The position numbers were made by a program, and so were the translations under genes. Shown in pieces: positions 8,763 to 19,253 of a stretch of DNA of 64,000 nucleotides. Location: positions 6,200,001 to 6,264,000 of the forward strand of contig NZ_CP140152.1 in NCBI RefSeq assembly GCF_034479515.1, in the 5' to 3' direction. Each line of letters starts with the position of its first letter. Position 1 is the first letter of the stretch. The stretch comes from Duganella zoogloeoides. Its GTDB lineage: Bacteria > Pseudomonadota > Gammaproteobacteria > Burkholderiales > Burkholderiaceae_D. The notes below the pieces were generated by a model. The model saw only the letters and a program-made list of their open reading frames with translations, did not search any database and was not told the origin of the DNA.

Positions 8763-9248
8763 CTACAACGGCTGGAACACCCCAGCCGCTTTGTTTTTCT
8801 GCACATTATCCCAGGCAAAAATCTTGCCGTTCATTGCCACGTACACGCCCGGCGGCTGGGTCTGCGCCACGGCGCAGGCAAAGCCGAGATTGAACATCGC
8901 ATCCGAGTTCGCAATCGAATAGGGAATCATCGCGCCGGTCAGCACGATGGTCTGGCCCAGCTCGGCTGGTCCCAGCACGGCGGCCGTTTGCGGCATGGTG
9001 TCGGTACCGTGGATGATGACGATCGCCTTTTCGGTGGCGGCGCGGCACGCGGCCAGGATGCGTTCGCGGTCGGCGTCGACCATGTCGAGCGAATCCATCA
9101 GCGGCAACTGTTCCAGCGCCACGTCCACCGTCAGGCGGCAACGCTCGAGCAGGGCGGGCACATGGCTGTCCGCGAAGCCCAGGGTGCCGTTCAGTTCGTT
9201 GTAGTGTTTGTCGAAAGTGCCGCCGGTGGCGAGGATGCGCAGGGTCAT
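8763..9248 (-). CDS. Single-domain asparaginase-like protein
   Basis: 161 residues, about half the usual length of a type I/II L-asparaginase. Only the N-terminal catalytic domain is present. The first catalytic Thr is in LATGGTFDK and the second with its Asp in IHGTDTM; the PYSIANSDAMFN segment follows. All the classic catalytic residues of the family sit in this domain, so activity is possible. The missing C-terminal domain normally helps build the tetramer and the active-site partner loop. The reading ends cleanly with a short tail, and no remnant of a second domain is seen downstream. Substrate (Asn, Gln or another amide) is unknown. Confidence 0.82.
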   Translation of the reverse strand: MTLRILATGGTFDKHYNELNGTLGFADSHVPALLERCRLTVDVALEQLPLMDSLDMVDADRERILAACRAATEKAIVIIHGTDTMPQTAAVLGPAELGQTIVLTGAMIPYSIANSDAMFNLGFACAVAQTQPPGVYVAMNGKIFAWDNVQKNKAAGVFQPL

Positions 9249-9407
9249 GGTGAAAGCTCGGTTCAGTAAAAATGATCTGCATCATAACCCAAACCGCTGC
9301 GCAAAAAGAATCCGGAAGCCGCCGTCTTCGCACTGGAAATATCGGCGTACTATGCCTATATTGTCTGTTTGCGGGCCCCTCCTGAGGCCCCTGTTCGTGG
9401 ATAGTCT

Positions 9408-10166
9408 ATGAAAGCACTTGCACCCGGAACTGTCATTTTTCACCGCCATCGCGGCTATGGCGTGATCACGGCCGTCAACTTGCTGACCGGCTGGATTTCC
9501 GCGCGCTTCGGCAGCGAAGCGCGCACGCTCGACCTCAATTTATCGACCGACGCCGTGCAGTACGCCGATGGCGAAGCGATCCTGTTCCGCCGCGCGCCGC
9601 CCGACCGCATGCCCCACGCGCGGCTGATGGCCGTGGTGCGCGCGCTGCACCAGGCCGGCTATCAGAAACTGTATTTGTATGCGTGGCCCAAGCCGTCCGG
9701 CCTGCACTGGCGCTGGCACCTGTTCACCGGCAAGCGCGACTGGATGCAGCGCTCGTGGCGCGAAGGCTGGTACGGCTCCGGCGCCGACTACAACAGCAAT
9801 CCCGTGATGGGGTGGGGCGACAACCCGGGCGCCTCCACCGAGGAGCTGATCCACGCGCTGGCCAAATTCGACCCGCAAGGACTGGCGCAGGCACTGGGCC
9901 GCGACGACGACCACACCGCCTGGTTCGCCAGCGTGTGCGACGCGCTGCTGCCCGGCTATATGTACAGCCTGGACATGCAACGTCCCGCAGGCGCACCGCT
10001 GATCGACATGCCGCCGGTGCCGGTGGTCCCGGTGCGCGCTACCTTGCCGCCGTACAGCGGCCCGGACATCACCTGGCCGCCCGGCTGGGCCGGCTTGTGG
10101 AGCAAGGTGCATGTGATGCCTGCGCCGCGTGTCAATCTGACCGGCCTGCCGGAAGAAACCGATTGA
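9408..10166 (+). CDS. Conserved hypothetical protein, Trp-rich
   Basis: 252 residues that I do not recognise. The N-terminal 40 residues (GTVIFHRHRGYGVITAVN, then SARFGSEARTLDL) resemble a small beta-barrel of the CarD/SH3 type, but this is only a resemblance. The middle is unusually rich in Trp, Tyr and Gly (WHLFTGKRDWMQRSWREGWY). The C-terminus is Pro-rich. There is no signal peptide or membrane helix, so it is probably cytoplasmic. It is monocistronic, convergent with the dehydrogenase gene downstream and divergent from the asparaginase gene. Confidence 0.7.
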   Translation: MKALAPGTVIFHRHRGYGVITAVNLLTGWISARFGSEARTLDLNLSTDAVQYADGEAILFRRAPPDRMPHARLMAVVRALHQAGYQKLYLYAWPKPSGLHWRWHLFTGKRDWMQRSWREGWYGSGADYNSNPVMGWGDNPGASTEELIHALAKFDPQGLAQALGRDDDHTAWFASVCDALLPGYMYSLDMQRPAGAPLIDMPPVPVVPVRATLPPYSGPDITWPPGWAGLWSKVHVMPAPRVNLTGLPEETD

Positions 10167-10283
10167 GAACTGTCCCGGTAGCGAGGGCGCAGCAAAGAAG
10201 CACGACACGTCCTGCGTTGACGAGCAACGCCGGCCCCGCTGCCGGGGCATGCAAGCGGCGCTTTGTGCACCACCGGGCTGAAA

Positions 10284-11291
10284 CTAAGGCGACAGTTTGC
10301 GCGCGTTGTGCTGGAAATCGGGATTGTTGATCGCATCGAACTTTCCGGCCGCGAAATCGACGATGTTCTGGAATGCATGGCGGAAGTACAGCTCATAGCT
10401 GTCCTGCTCCACGTAACCGAGGTGCGGCGTGGCCAGCACGGTCGGAATGCGCAGCAGCGCGCTGGTTGGCGCCAGCGGTTCCGATTCGAATACGTCGAGC
10501 GCTGCATAGCCGGGCCGGCCTTGTGTCAGCGCTTGTTCCAGCGCGCCGGTGGCCACCAGCTCGGCGCGGCTGGTGTTGACGAACAGCGCCGTTGGCTGCA
10601 TGCGCGCCAGGTCGGCAGCGGTGACGATGCCACGGGTGGCGTCGTTCAGGCGCAGGTGCACGCTGAGCACATCGGCCTCGGCAAAAAACGCCTCGCGTGA
10701 CGCGGCGGCCGCGTAGCCATCGGCCACTGCCTTGTTGCGGCTGGTCTCGCTGCCCCACACCACCACCTGCATGCCGAATGCGCGGCCATAGCCGGCCACC
10801 AGCTGGCCGATCTTGCCATAGCCCCAGATACCGAGCTTGCGGCCCTTGAGCACGAAGCCCAGGCCGTTCAATTGCGGATTGACGGAAGCGGTTTGCCACA
10901 GTCCGTCGCGCAGGTTGTTCGCGTACGGCACGATCTTGCGCGCTGCCGCCATGATCAGGGCCCAGGTCAGCTCGGCCGGTGCGGTGGGGGAGCCGACACC
11001 CTCGGCAATCGCGATGCCCAGCTCGGTCGCGGCCGCCACATCGACATGGCCGGCCAGCTTGCCGGTCTGCGAAATGAGTTTCAGATTGGGCAGCTTGGCC
11101 AGCAGCGCACGGTTGAGTGCAGTGCGTTCGCGGATCAGCACCAAGGCATCGAACGGCGCCAGGCGGATTGCCAGCTGGCCGAGGCCGCGTGTTGTATTGT
11201 TGAACACTTTTACCTCGTGTCCGTTCAATATCTGATAACTTTTTATTCCGGAGCTCGCGTTCTGGTAATCATCAAGTATGGCGATTTTCAT
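10284..11291 (-). CDS. D-2-hydroxyacid dehydrogenase family protein
   Basis: 335 residues. It is a member of the NAD(P)-dependent D-isomer-specific 2-hydroxyacid dehydrogenases (SerA/LdhA/GhrA superfamily). The Rossmann motif is GIWGYGKIG (about residue 152). The catalytic triad is visible as Arg in FVNTSRAELV, Glu in DVFESEPL and His in LATPHLGY. The N-terminal MKIAILDDYQN start is characteristic of a subgroup usually annotated only as a family protein, so the substrate is open. It is transcribed away from pckG; the 335-base gap between them must hold both promoters. Confidence 0.88.
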   Translation of the reverse strand: MKIAILDDYQNASSGIKSYQILNGHEVKVFNNTTRGLGQLAIRLAPFDALVLIRERTALNRALLAKLPNLKLISQTGKLAGHVDVAAATELGIAIAEGVGSPTAPAELTWALIMAAARKIVPYANNLRDGLWQTASVNPQLNGLGFVLKGRKLGIWGYGKIGQLVAGYGRAFGMQVVVWGSETSRNKAVADGYAAAASREAFFAEADVLSVHLRLNDATRGIVTAADLARMQPTALFVNTSRAELVATGALEQALTQGRPGYAALDVFESEPLAPTSALLRIPTVLATPHLGYVEQDSYELYFRHAFQNIVDFAAGKFDAINNPDFQHNARKLSP

Positions 11292-11626
11292 GTCAGTTAA
11301 CCGATCTTAGGTTGAAATTCGTAGCGGAATAACGGGCGCTGCAAAAAGCTGAATAGCTTACTACTTTAGTCAACAATTTCTCCTACATTTCTGTTGAATC
11401 GTGGGGCCAGCGGTGTACAATCGCTCAAAAAATGAACAGCCGAACATCGATTTTGCTGTCACTGCCGGGTTCGCAGAACCTGGTCCCACGACAAGACCGC
11501 CGTAGAGTACGCCGAGGCGCCGACCCATCCCGGATGGGCTTCCGCGCGCCAGGCTATTCAAGCTTTATTCAAGCTGATATTGACGACGATCCTGCCGAAA
11601 GAATTTTAATTGGCATTGGAGGTAGT
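11292..11626. other. Divergent intergenic region between the hydroxyacid dehydrogenase gene and pckG
   Basis: 335 bases. The left half is AT-richer than the surroundings. A predicted sigma70 promoter for pckG is listed separately, leaving a 5' leader of roughly 200 bases. Part of the leader is open in the pckG frame but has neither a ribosome-binding site nor homologous-looking sequence. I see no riboswitch-like fold that I could name. Confidence 0.5.
11394..11421 (+). promoter_or_regulatory. Predicted sigma70 promoter of pckG
   Basis: TTGAAT (11394-11399), a 16-base spacer and TACAAT (11416-11421). It predicts a long untranslated leader ending at the GGAGGT ribosome-binding site at 11618-11623. 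Confidence 0.5.
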
Positions 11627-13492
11627 ATGAATCAGCCCATCATGGGTGGCGTTGCAACGCTGAACGTCCCAGCTTACATCAAGCATCAAAAACTGATCAA
11701 TTGGGTCACGGAAATCGCCGCGCTGACCAAGCCGGACCGCATTTACTGGTGCGATGGCTCGCAAGAAGAGTACGACCGCCTGTGCGCGGAAATGGTTGCC
11801 GCCGGCACCATGAAAAAACTCAACGAAGCCAAGCGTCCGAACTCCTACCTGGCCCTGTCCGATCCGACCGACGTGGCGCGCGTGGAAGACCGCACCTACA
11901 TCTGCTCGGCCACCAAGGAAGAAGCCGGCCCGACCAACAACTGGATGGCGCCCGACGAAATGCGCGCCACCCTGAACCCGCTGTTCGACGGCGCCATGAT
12001 CGGCCGCACCATGTACGTCGTGCCGTTCTCGATGGGCCCGTTGGGTTCGCCGATCGCGCACATCGGCGTGGAACTGTCCGACTCGCCGTACGTGGCCGTC
12101 AACATGCGCGTGATGACCCGCATGGGCAAGGCCGTCTACGACGTGCTGGGCACCGATGGCGAATTCGTGCCATGCGTACACACCGTCGGCGCACCGCTGG
12201 CAGCCGGCCAGAAAGACGTGGCCTGGCCATGCAATGCCACCAAGTACATCGTCCACTACCCGGAAACCCGCGAAATCTGGTCGTACGGTTCGGGCTACGG
12301 CGGCAATGCGCTGCTGGGTAAGAAATGCTTCGCTTTGCGTATCGCTTCCACCATGGGTTACCAGGACCAGGCCAAGGATGGCATGGGCTGGTTGGCCGAA
12401 CACATGCTGATCCTGGGCGTGGAATCGCCGGAAGGCAAGAAGCACTATGTGGCTGCCGCCTTCCCGTCGGCCTGCGGCAAGACCAACTTCGCCATGCTGA
12501 TCCCGCCAGGCACTTTCGACGGCTGGAAAGTCACCACCATCGGCGACGACATCGCCTGGATCAAGCCGGGCGCCGATGGCCGCCTGTACGCGATCAACCC
12601 GGAAGCCGGTTACTTCGGCGTGGCCCCTGGCACCAACGAAAAAACCAACTTCAATTGCATGGCCTCCATGCGTGAAAACACCATCTTCACCAACGTCGCG
12701 CTGACCGACGACGGCGACGTCTGGTGGGAAGGCCTGACCAAGCAGGCTCCCGATCACCTGGTGGACTGGCAAGGCAAGGACTGGACCCCGGCGTCCGGGA
12801 CCAAGGCTGCCCACCCGAATGCGCGCTTTACCGTGGGCGCTACCCAGAATCCCGTCATCGACGCGGCCTGGGACGATCCTGCCGGTGTGCCGATCTCGGC
12901 CTTCATCTTCGGCGGTCGTCGTTCGACCACCGTGCCGCTGGTCACCGAAGCGCGTAACTGGGTGGAAGGCGTGTACATGGCCGCCACCATGGGTTCGGAA
13001 ACCACGGCAGCTGCTGCCGGCCAGATGGGCATCGTGCGCCGCGATCCGTTCGCCATGCTGCCGTTCATGGGCTACAACATGAGCGACTACTTCCAGCACT
13101 GGCTCAACCTGGGCGAAAAACTGGGCAAGATCGACGGCGCCACCCTGCCGAAAATCTACTGCGTCAACTGGTTCCGCACCGACGACCAGGGTCATTTCGT
13201 CTGGCCTGGCTTCGGCGACAATATGCGCGTGCTCAAGTGGATGCTCGAGCGTATCGAAGGCAAAGCCGGCGGCGTCGAAAACATCTTCGGCACCACCCCG
13301 CGCTACGGCGACATTCACTGGGACGGCCTGCCGTTCACGCCTGAAGAATTCGAGACCATCACCTCGATCGACAAGGATGCCTGGCGCGAAGAACTGAAAC
13401 TGCACGAGGAACTGTTCACCAAGCTGGCCTACCACCTGCCGCAAGAATTGACGGCGGTGAAAGCCGAGCTGGAGAAGCGCCTGGCAAAATAA
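11627..13492 (+). CDS. pckG: Phosphoenolpyruvate carboxykinase, GTP-dependent
   Basis: 621 residues, the normal length of GTP-type PEPCK, which converts oxaloacetate and GTP to PEP, GDP and CO2 in gluconeogenesis. The nucleotide-binding P-loop is [13 protein letters not shown] (about residue 285). The metal-binding kinase-2 motif is GDDIAWI, and [12 protein letters not shown] with [18 protein letters not shown] are signature segments of the GTP class. The start is the ATG at 11627: a full GGAGGT ribosome-binding site lies 3 bases before it. The in-frame extension to 11432 lacks a ribosome-binding site. A terminator closes the gene. Confidence 0.97.
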   Translation: MNQPIMGGVATLNVPAYIKHQKLINWVTEIAALTKPDRIYWCDGSQEEYDRLCAEMVAAGTMKKLNEAKRPNSYLALSDPTDVARVEDRTYICSATKEEAGPTNNWMAPDEMRATLNPLFDGAMIGRTMYVVPFSMGPLGSPIAHIGVELSDSPYVAVNMRVMTRMGKAVYDVLGTDGEFVPCVHTVGAPLAAGQKDVAWPCNATKYIVHYPETREIWSYGSGYGGNALLGKKCFALRIASTMGYQDQAKDGMGWLAEHMLILGVESPEGKKHYVAAAFPSACGKTNFAMLIPPGTFDGWKVTTIGDDIAWIKPGADGRLYAINPEAGYFGVAPGTNEKTNFNCMASMRENTIFTNVALTDDGDVWWEGLTKQAPDHLVDWQGKDWTPASGTKAAHPNARFTVGATQNPVIDAAWDDPAGVPISAFIFGGRRSTTVPLVTEARNWVEGVYMAATMGSETTAAAAGQMGIVRRDPFAMLPFMGYNMSDYFQHWLNLGEKLGKIDGATLPKIYCVNWFRTDDQGHFVWPGFGDNMRVLKWMLERIEGKAGGVENIFGTTPRYGDIHWDGLPFTPEEFETITSIDKDAWREELKLHEELFTKLAYHLPQELTAVKAELEKRLAK

Positions 13493-13514
13493 GCCGGCCT
13501 GAGGTGGAGACGGA

Positions 13515-13546
13515 AGCGACGCATGGAAACATGCGCCGCTTTTTTT
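13515..13546 (+). terminator. Rho-independent terminator of pckG
   Basis: AGCGACGCATG-GAAA-CATGCGCCGCT forms an 11-bp stem with one mismatch and a GAAA loop. It is followed by seven T residues, about 23 bases after the pckG stop. It argues against any coding start for the next gene before about 13550. Confidence 0.9.
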
Positions 13547-13605
13547 CGTGTATGCTGGCTCGGCTGACCGGCTCAACCGACCACTCCTACGCCATCGAGG
13601 ACCAC

Positions 13606-14223
13606 GTGAACCGCAAGCTCATCATTTTCGACTTCGACGGTACCCTGGCCGACACCTTTCCCTGCTTCGTACGCGTGTTCGACGAAGCGGCGGCCAAATA
13701 CAAGTTCAAACCGCTCGACCGCGCCAACGCCCAGGCTTTGCGCGGGCTCGATGCGCGCCAGATCATGGCGCTGCACGACATCCCGCTCTGGAAAACCCCG
13801 GCCATCGCCCGTTTCATGCGCACCCGCATCGGCGACGAGGCGCATTCGATCACGCTGTTCGCTGGCGTCGAGGCGGCGCTGCGCACGTTGAAGGAGCGCG
13901 GCGTGGTGCTCACCATCGTCACCTCGAATGCGCGCGCCAACGTGCAGCGCATCCTTGGCCCCGAGTTGCTGGCGCTGTTCGACCAGGTGGAGTGCGGCGC
14001 TGGCCTGTTCGGCAAGCTGCCCAAGGTGCGCAAGGTGCTCGCTGCCACCGGCATCGCGGCAGCCGATACCTTGTTGATCGGCGACGAGATCCGCGATGCG
14101 CGTGTGGCGGCGGAAGCGGGCCTCGATTTCGGCGCGGTGGCGTGGGGTTTCAATCATGTCGATGCGCTGGTAGCACAGGGGCCGAAGCGCGTATTTCACC
14201 AGGTAGCCGACCTACTGGTCTGA
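13606..14223 (+). CDS. HAD-superfamily hydrolase (phosphoglycolate-phosphatase-like)
   Basis: 205 residues. HAD motif I is IIFDFDGTLADT at the N-terminus, with both catalytic Asp. Motif II is the Ser in IVTSNARAN, and motif III/IV lies around KLPKVRKVL and LIGDEIRDARVA. The helical cap between motifs I and II places it with subfamily IA phosphatases (Gph/CbbY type). The start chosen is GTG at 13606 with GAGG 5 bases upstream, which leaves four residues before the first strand. Longer readings from 13504 would be translated through the pckG terminator. Substrate not deducible. Confidence 0.85.
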   Translation: MNRKLIIFDFDGTLADTFPCFVRVFDEAAAKYKFKPLDRANAQALRGLDARQIMALHDIPLWKTPAIARFMRTRIGDEAHSITLFAGVEAALRTLKERGVVLTIVTSNARANVQRILGPELLALFDQVECGAGLFGKLPKVRKVLAATGIAAADTLLIGDEIRDARVAAEAGLDFGAVAWGFNHVDALVAQGPKRVFHQVADLLV

Positions 14224-14350
14224 ACAAGCGCCCCGGCCCAGCGCAGCGGCACGCAGTTCACGGCGGCATTCGTGCAGCCTGTCACAAAGCGTCACTGGCA
14301 GTGGCCGGCTTCGCTTACAGTGCAGGCTCCACCTTTTTTGACCTGCCACC

Positions 14351-16150
14351 ATGACAAATGCAATGACCCGAATGGGCGCCGCCAGCGCCTTGCTGTTTGC
14401 CCTGATGCTGGGCGTGGCCCACGCCGATACCGCCGTACCCGACCTCGAAGCGCGCCGCGCGGCGCTGAACTCCCTGATCAAGGAGCAGTGGGACTACACC
14501 ATGCGCAACAGCCCGGAATGGGCGTCGATGCTGGGCGACAAGCGCTACAACGACAAGCTGTCCGACTTCTCGCAGGCGGGCATCGAGGCCGACATCAAGG
14601 CCAGCGCCGACTTCCTCCAGCGCTTCGAGGCGATCGACACCGCCGGCTTTCCCGGCCAGGAGCAGTTGAACAAGGAACTGATGGTGCGCCAGCTGCGCCA
14701 GACCGTGGACGGCGCCCGCTTCAAGGACTGGGAGATGCCGCTGGCGCAAAACTCCGGCATCCACATCGACCTGCCGATGATCGTCTCGGCCTGGAATTTC
14801 GAGACGGTGAAGGACTACGACGACTACATCTTGCGCCTGCAGGCAGTGCCCCGGCTGTTCGAGGAAAACCGCGTGCAAATGCAGAAGGGCGTGGCCGACG
14901 GCCTGATGCCGCCCAAGTTCCTGATTCCGCAGATCGTCAAGCAGTGCGAGGACATGGCTGCGCACAAGCCGGCCGATTCGCCCTATGCGCTGCCACTGAA
15001 AAAATTCCCCAAGACCTTCTCGGCCGCCGACAAGGCGCGGTTGACCAAACAGGTTCTGGCCGCAATCAAAAAGGACGTGGCGCCCGCGTATAAAAAACTG
15101 GCTGTCTTTACCAAGACCCAGTACCTGCCGCACGGCCGCAAGGACGTGGGCATGTGGTCGCTGCCCGATGGCGCGGCGCGCTACACCTTCAAGGCCAAGG
15201 CTTCCACCACCACCGACATGACGCCGGAAGAAATCCACCAACTGGGGCTGGCGGAGGTGGCGCGCATCGAAGCGCAGATGCTGGCGACGGCTCAAAAGCT
15301 CGGCTACAGCGACCTGGCGTCGTTCAACAAGACGCTCAAGGAAAACAAGGCACTGCGCCCGACCTCGCGCCAGAATATCGTCGACCTCTATCAGAAGTAC
15401 ACGGACCAGATGTATGCGCAACTGCCGCAGCAGTTCGGCGTGCTGCCGAAGGCCAAAGTGGAGATCACCGAGGTGGAACGCTTCCGCGAAAAAGGCGCGG
15501 CGGCGGCGTCGTACCTGCCGGGTTCACCGGACGGCAAGCGCCCGGGCCGGGTGATGGTCAACACTGGGGACTTCCAGGATCGCTCCGTGATCGGCATCGA
15601 AACCACGGCGCTGCACGAAGGCGTGCCCGGACACCATATGCAGATCAGCATTGCCCAGGAAATCGTCGGCTTGCCGGACTTCCGCCAGCAGGGCAACTAC
15701 ACGGCGTACGTGGAAGGGTGGGCGCTGTATTCCGAACGGCTGGGCGAAGAGCTGGGCTTTTACAAGGACCCTTACAGCTACTACGGCCACTTGCAGGACG
15801 AGATGCTGCGCGCGATCCGGCTGGTGGTCGATACGGGCCTGCACTATAAGCAGTGGAACCGCCAGCAGGTGGTGGACTTCTTCCATGCCCACTCGGCGAT
15901 CGAGGAAGTGGATGTGCAGAGCGAGACCGACCGCTACATCGTGTGGCCGGGCCAGGCGCTGGGCTACAAGATCGGTCAGTTAAAAATACTGGAACTGCGC
16001 GATTATGCGCGCAAGGAACTGGGAGACAGGTTCGACATCCGCAAATTCCACGACCACGTGCTGGGCGCAGGCGCGCTGCCGCTTGATGTGCTGGAGACGC
16101 ATATCAAGGAGTGGGTGGCGGGGGAGAAGAAGGTGGTAGCCAGCCAGTAA
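14351..16150 (+). CDS. DUF885 family protein, secreted metallopeptidase-like
   Basis: 599 residues. A signal peptide (cleavage after about AHA, residue 25) directs it to the periplasm or outside. The DUF885 family is related to M32/M3-type zinc peptidases. The zinc motif is visible as ALHEGVPGHHMQ (HEGxPGHH, about residue 422), and the downstream EGWALYSERLGEELG supplies the second Glu. Length and order match the family. It stands alone after the HAD gene. Peptide substrates are presumed; nothing in the sequence narrows them. Confidence 0.85.
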   Translation: MTNAMTRMGAASALLFALMLGVAHADTAVPDLEARRAALNSLIKEQWDYTMRNSPEWASMLGDKRYNDKLSDFSQAGIEADIKASADFLQRFEAIDTAGFPGQEQLNKELMVRQLRQTVDGARFKDWEMPLAQNSGIHIDLPMIVSAWNFETVKDYDDYILRLQAVPRLFEENRVQMQKGVADGLMPPKFLIPQIVKQCEDMAAHKPADSPYALPLKKFPKTFSAADKARLTKQVLAAIKKDVAPAYKKLAVFTKTQYLPHGRKDVGMWSLPDGAARYTFKAKASTTTDMTPEEIHQLGLAEVARIEAQMLATAQKLGYSDLASFNKTLKENKALRPTSRQNIVDLYQKYTDQMYAQLPQQFGVLPKAKVEITEVERFREKGAAAASYLPGSPDGKRPGRVMVNTGDFQDRSVIGIETTALHEGVPGHHMQISIAQEIVGLPDFRQQGNYTAYVEGWALYSERLGEELGFYKDPYSYYGHLQDEMLRAIRLVVDTGLHYKQWNRQQVVDFFHAHSAIEEVDVQSETDRYIVWPGQALGYKIGQLKILELRDYARKELGDRFDIRKFHDHVLGAGALPLDVLETHIKEWVAGEKKVVASQ

Positions 16151-16155
16151 ACGCA

Positions 16156-16272
16156 AATCCGTCATTCTCGCGCACGCGGGGATCCATAGAGCCTGTGCGT
16201 CGTGGTAGCTTCGCATTCAGCCAACACAACTTAACCGGGTTATGGATCCCCGCATTCGCGAGGATGACGGAT
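16156..16272. repeat. Dispersed extragenic inverted repeat, copy 2
   Basis: The arms at 16156-16188 and 16241-16272 are imperfect reverse complements carrying TATGGATCCCCGC-TTCGCGAGGATGACG, separated by about 52 bases. The core matches the copy at 8662-8750. It sits between the convergent DUF885 and uvrA genes. Confidence 0.72.
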
Positions 16273-16315
16273 CTTAGGGCGCCAATCTTGCCGGCACCCA
16301 CATTGGCTTACGCGC

Positions 16316-19162
16316 TTAATTCAACAACGGTCCGAGGTACTTGCCGGTCACGCTGTTCGCATTGGCCGCCACATCCTCCGGCGTACCGGTGGCAATGATC
16401 TTGCCGCCACCGGCACCGCCTTCCGGCCCCAGGTCCACCACCCAGTCGGCCGTCTTGATCACGTCGAGATTGTGCTCGATGATGACCAGCGTGTTGCCCT
16501 GGTCGCGCAGGCGATGGATCACCTTCAGCAGCAGATCGATATCGTGGAAGTGCAGGCCGGTGGTCGGCTCGTCCAGGATGTACAGCGTGCGGCCCGTATC
16601 GCGCTTGGACAACTCCAGCGACAGTTTGACGCGCTGCGCCTCGCCACCGGACAGCGTGGTCGCGCTTTGCCCCAGCTTGATGTAGCCGAGGCCCACGTCC
16701 AGCAGCGTATGCAGCTTGCGCGCGATGACCGGCACCGGCTTGAAGAACTCGTGCGCGTCTTCCACCGTCATGTCGAGGATTTCGGTGATGTTCTTGCCCT
16801 TGTACTGCACTTCGAGCGTTTCGCGGTTATAGCGCTTGCCGTGGCAGACGTCGCACGGCACATACACGTCCGGCAGGAAGTGCATCTCGACCTTGATCAC
16901 GCCATCGCCCTGGCACGCTTCGCAGCGGCCGCCCTTGACGTTGAACGAGAAGCGCCCGGCGCTGTAGCCGCGTTCCTTCGCGGTCGGCACGGTGGCGAAC
17001 AGGTCGCGGATCGGCGTAAACAGCCCGGTGTAGGTCGCCGGGTTGGAGCGCGGCGTGCGGCCGATCGGCGCCTGGTCCACCGAGATCACCTTGTCGAAGT
17101 GTTCCAGGCCGGCGATGGAATCGTGCGGCGCCGGCTCGGTCTGCGAACCGTACAGGTGGCGCGAGAGGGCCGGGAACAGCGTGTCGTTGATCAGCGTCGA
17201 TTTGCCGGAACCGGACACGCCGGTCACGCACGTCATCAGGCCCACCGGCAGCTTGAGGCTGACCTTTTTCAGGTTGTTGCCGGTGGCGCCAGCGATCACC
17301 AGCTGGCGATCGGGATCGGCTTCGTGGCGCTTGGCCGGCACGTCGATCTTGCGGGTGCCGTTCAGGTACTGCGCCGTCAGCGATTTTTTATTCTTGAGGA
17401 TGTCCTTAAGCGAACCGGCCGCAATTACTTCGCCGCCATGCACGCCGGCGCCGGGACCCATATCGACGATGTAGTCGGCGGTGCGGATCGCGTCTTCGTC
17501 GTGCTCCACCACCAGCACGCTGTTGCCGATATCGCGCAGGTGGCGCAGGGTGTCGATCAGGCGGTCGTTGTCGCGCTGGTGCAGGCCGATCGATGGTTCA
17601 TCGAGCACGTACATCACACCGGTCAGGCCAGAACCGATCTGCGACGCCAGGCGGATACGTTGCGCCTCGCCGCCGGACAGCGTGTCCGCGCTGCGGTCGA
17701 GCGACAGGTAGTCGAGGCCGACGTTATTGAGGAACTGCAAACGCGAGATGATTTCTTTGACCACGCGGTCGGCGATTTCCTTCTTGGCGCCCTTGAGCTT
17801 CAACTGCTCGAAGAACGACAGCGATTCGCGCAGCGGCTTCTCGGCGATCTCGTAGATCGCCTTTTCCTGCTTGCCGGTGCCGACCTTCACGAAGCGCGCC
17901 TCGATGCGCAGGCGCGCGCCCTCGCACGACGGACACTTTTTCTCGTTGATGAACTTGGCCAGTTCTTCCTTGACCGCCATCGAATCGGTTTCGCGGTAGC
18001 GGCGCGCCAGGTTGTTGACCACGCCTTCGAAGGTGTGCTCCTTGACCACGGTGCGGCCGCGCTCATTCACGTACGTAAACGGGATCGCGGTCTTGCCCGA
18101 GCCGTTTAGGACCGCGTCCTGCGCCGGCTTGGGCAACTGCTCGAACGGCACGTCGAGGTCGAACTCGTAGTACGCGGCCAGGTTGGACAGCATCTGGTAG
18201 TAGAACTGGTTGCGTCGGTCCCACCCCTTGACGGCGCCGGAAGCGAGCGACAGGTTGGGGAACGCGACGATGCGTTTCGGGTCGAAGAACTCGATGTGGC
18301 CGAGGCCATCGCACTCTGGGCAGGCGCCCATCGGGTTATTGAACGAGAACAGGCGCGGTTCCAGCTCTTGCAGCGAGTAGCCGCACTGGTTGCAGGCGAA
18401 CTTGTTCGAGTACACGTGTTCGACGGCGGTGTCCATTTCCAGCGCCACGGCGCGGCCGTCGGCCAGGCGCAGCGCGGTCTCGAAGCTTTCGGCCAGGCGC
18501 TGCTTGATGTCGGCGTTGACCTTCACGCGGTCGATCACCACGTCGATCGTGTGCTTCTCGGTTTTTTTCAGTTTGGGCAGCTCGTCCACTTCGTAGATCT
18601 TGGCTTCATGGGTGCCGCTCTGCACGCGGAAGCGTACAAAACCCTGCGCCTGCATCTGCTCGAACAGGTCAGAATGCTCGCCCTTGCGGTTGGCCACCAC
18701 GGGCGCCAGTACCATCAATTTCGTCCCCTCGGGCATGGCCAGCACCGCATCGACCATCTGCGACACGGTCTGCGCGGCCAGCGCCTGGTCCGGGTGGTTG
18801 ATGCAGTACGGTGTACCGACGCGCGCGTACAGCAGGCGCAGGTAATCGTGAATCTCGGTGACCGTGCCGACGGTGGAGCGCGGGTTGTGCGACGTGGCCT
18901 TCTGTTCGATCGAGATGGCCGGCGACAGGCCTTCGATCAGGTCCACATCGGGCTTTTCCATCAGTTGCAGGAACTGGCGCGCGTACGCCGACAGCGACTC
19001 CACGTAGCGGCGCTGGCCCTCGGCATACAGGGTGTCGAACGCCAGCGACGATTTGCCGGAACCGGACAGCCCGGTGATCACGACCAGCTGGTTGCGCGGC
19101 AGGTCGAGACTGATGTTTTTGAGGTTGTGCGTACGTGCGCCGCGAATGCGGATCTGTTCCAT
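16316..19162 (-). CDS. uvrA: Excinuclease ABC subunit A
   Basis: 948 residues, full length. UvrA is the damage-sensing ATPase of nucleotide excision repair that loads UvrB. Two ABC modules are visible: Walker [10 protein letters not shown] (about residue 31) and GVSGSGKST (about residue 645), with signature LSGGEAQR in both halves and Walker [11 protein letters not shown] and [10 protein letters not shown]. Zinc-binding CxxC pairs are present in [24 protein letters not shown] and [16 protein letters not shown]. It is transcribed away from ssb with a LexA-like box in the shared region, as in Escherichia coli. Confidence 0.98.
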   Translation of the reverse strand: MEQIRIRGARTHNLKNISLDLPRNQLVVITGLSGSGKSSLAFDTLYAEGQRRYVESLSAYARQFLQLMEKPDVDLIEGLSPAISIEQKATSHNPRSTVGTVTEIHDYLRLLYARVGTPYCINHPDQALAAQTVSQMVDAVLAMPEGTKLMVLAPVVANRKGEHSDLFEQMQAQGFVRFRVQSGTHEAKIYEVDELPKLKKTEKHTIDVVIDRVKVNADIKQRLAESFETALRLADGRAVALEMDTAVEHVYSNKFACNQCGYSLQELEPRLFSFNNPMGACPECDGLGHIEFFDPKRIVAFPNLSLASGAVKGWDRRNQFYYQMLSNLAAYYEFDLDVPFEQLPKPAQDAVLNGSGKTAIPFTYVNERGRTVVKEHTFEGVVNNLARRYRETDSMAVKEELAKFINEKKCPSCEGARLRIEARFVKVGTGKQEKAIYEIAEKPLRESLSFFEQLKLKGAKKEIADRVVKEIISRLQFLNNVGLDYLSLDRSADTLSGGEAQRIRLASQIGSGLTGVMYVLDEPSIGLHQRDNDRLIDTLRHLRDIGNSVLVVEHDEDAIRTADYIVDMGPGAGVHGGEVIAAGSLKDILKNKKSLTAQYLNGTRKIDVPAKRHEADPDRQLVIAGATGNNLKKVSLKLPVGLMTCVTGVSGSGKSTLINDTLFPALSRHLYGSQTEPAPHDSIAGLEHFDKVISVDQAPIGRTPRSNPATYTGLFTPIRDLFATVPTAKERGYSAGRFSFNVKGGRCEACQGDGVIKVEMHFLPDVYVPCDVCHGKRYNRETLEVQYKGKNITEILDMTVEDAHEFFKPVPVIARKLHTLLDVGLGYIKLGQSATTLSGGEAQRVKLSLELSKRDTGRTLYILDEPTTGLHFHDIDLLLKVIHRLRDQGNTLVIIEHNLDVIKTADWVVDLGPEGGAGGGKIIATGTPEDVAANANSVTGKYLGPLLN

Positions 19163-19253
19163 GGAGTAAGCCCTTAGATATCAACCCGTCATCATAGCGG
19201 GCTTTGAAAAGATGCGCCGTCCTTGCGCTGGATCACGCGCGGGAGGCTTGACA

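Noticed and set aside
11432..11626. In-frame N-terminal extension of pckG
   Set aside because: It lacks a ribosome-binding site, overlaps the predicted transcript leader, and the ATG at 11627 has a perfect GGAGGT and matches family length.
13504..13605. Longer start for the HAD hydrolase gene
   Set aside because: It would translate through the pckG terminator hairpin, and the GTG at 13606 has a ribosome-binding site and gives a normal HAD start.
16472..18109. A 545-codon plus-strand frame inside uvrA
   Set aside because: Antisense shadow of the intact uvrA gene, with no recognisable protein features.
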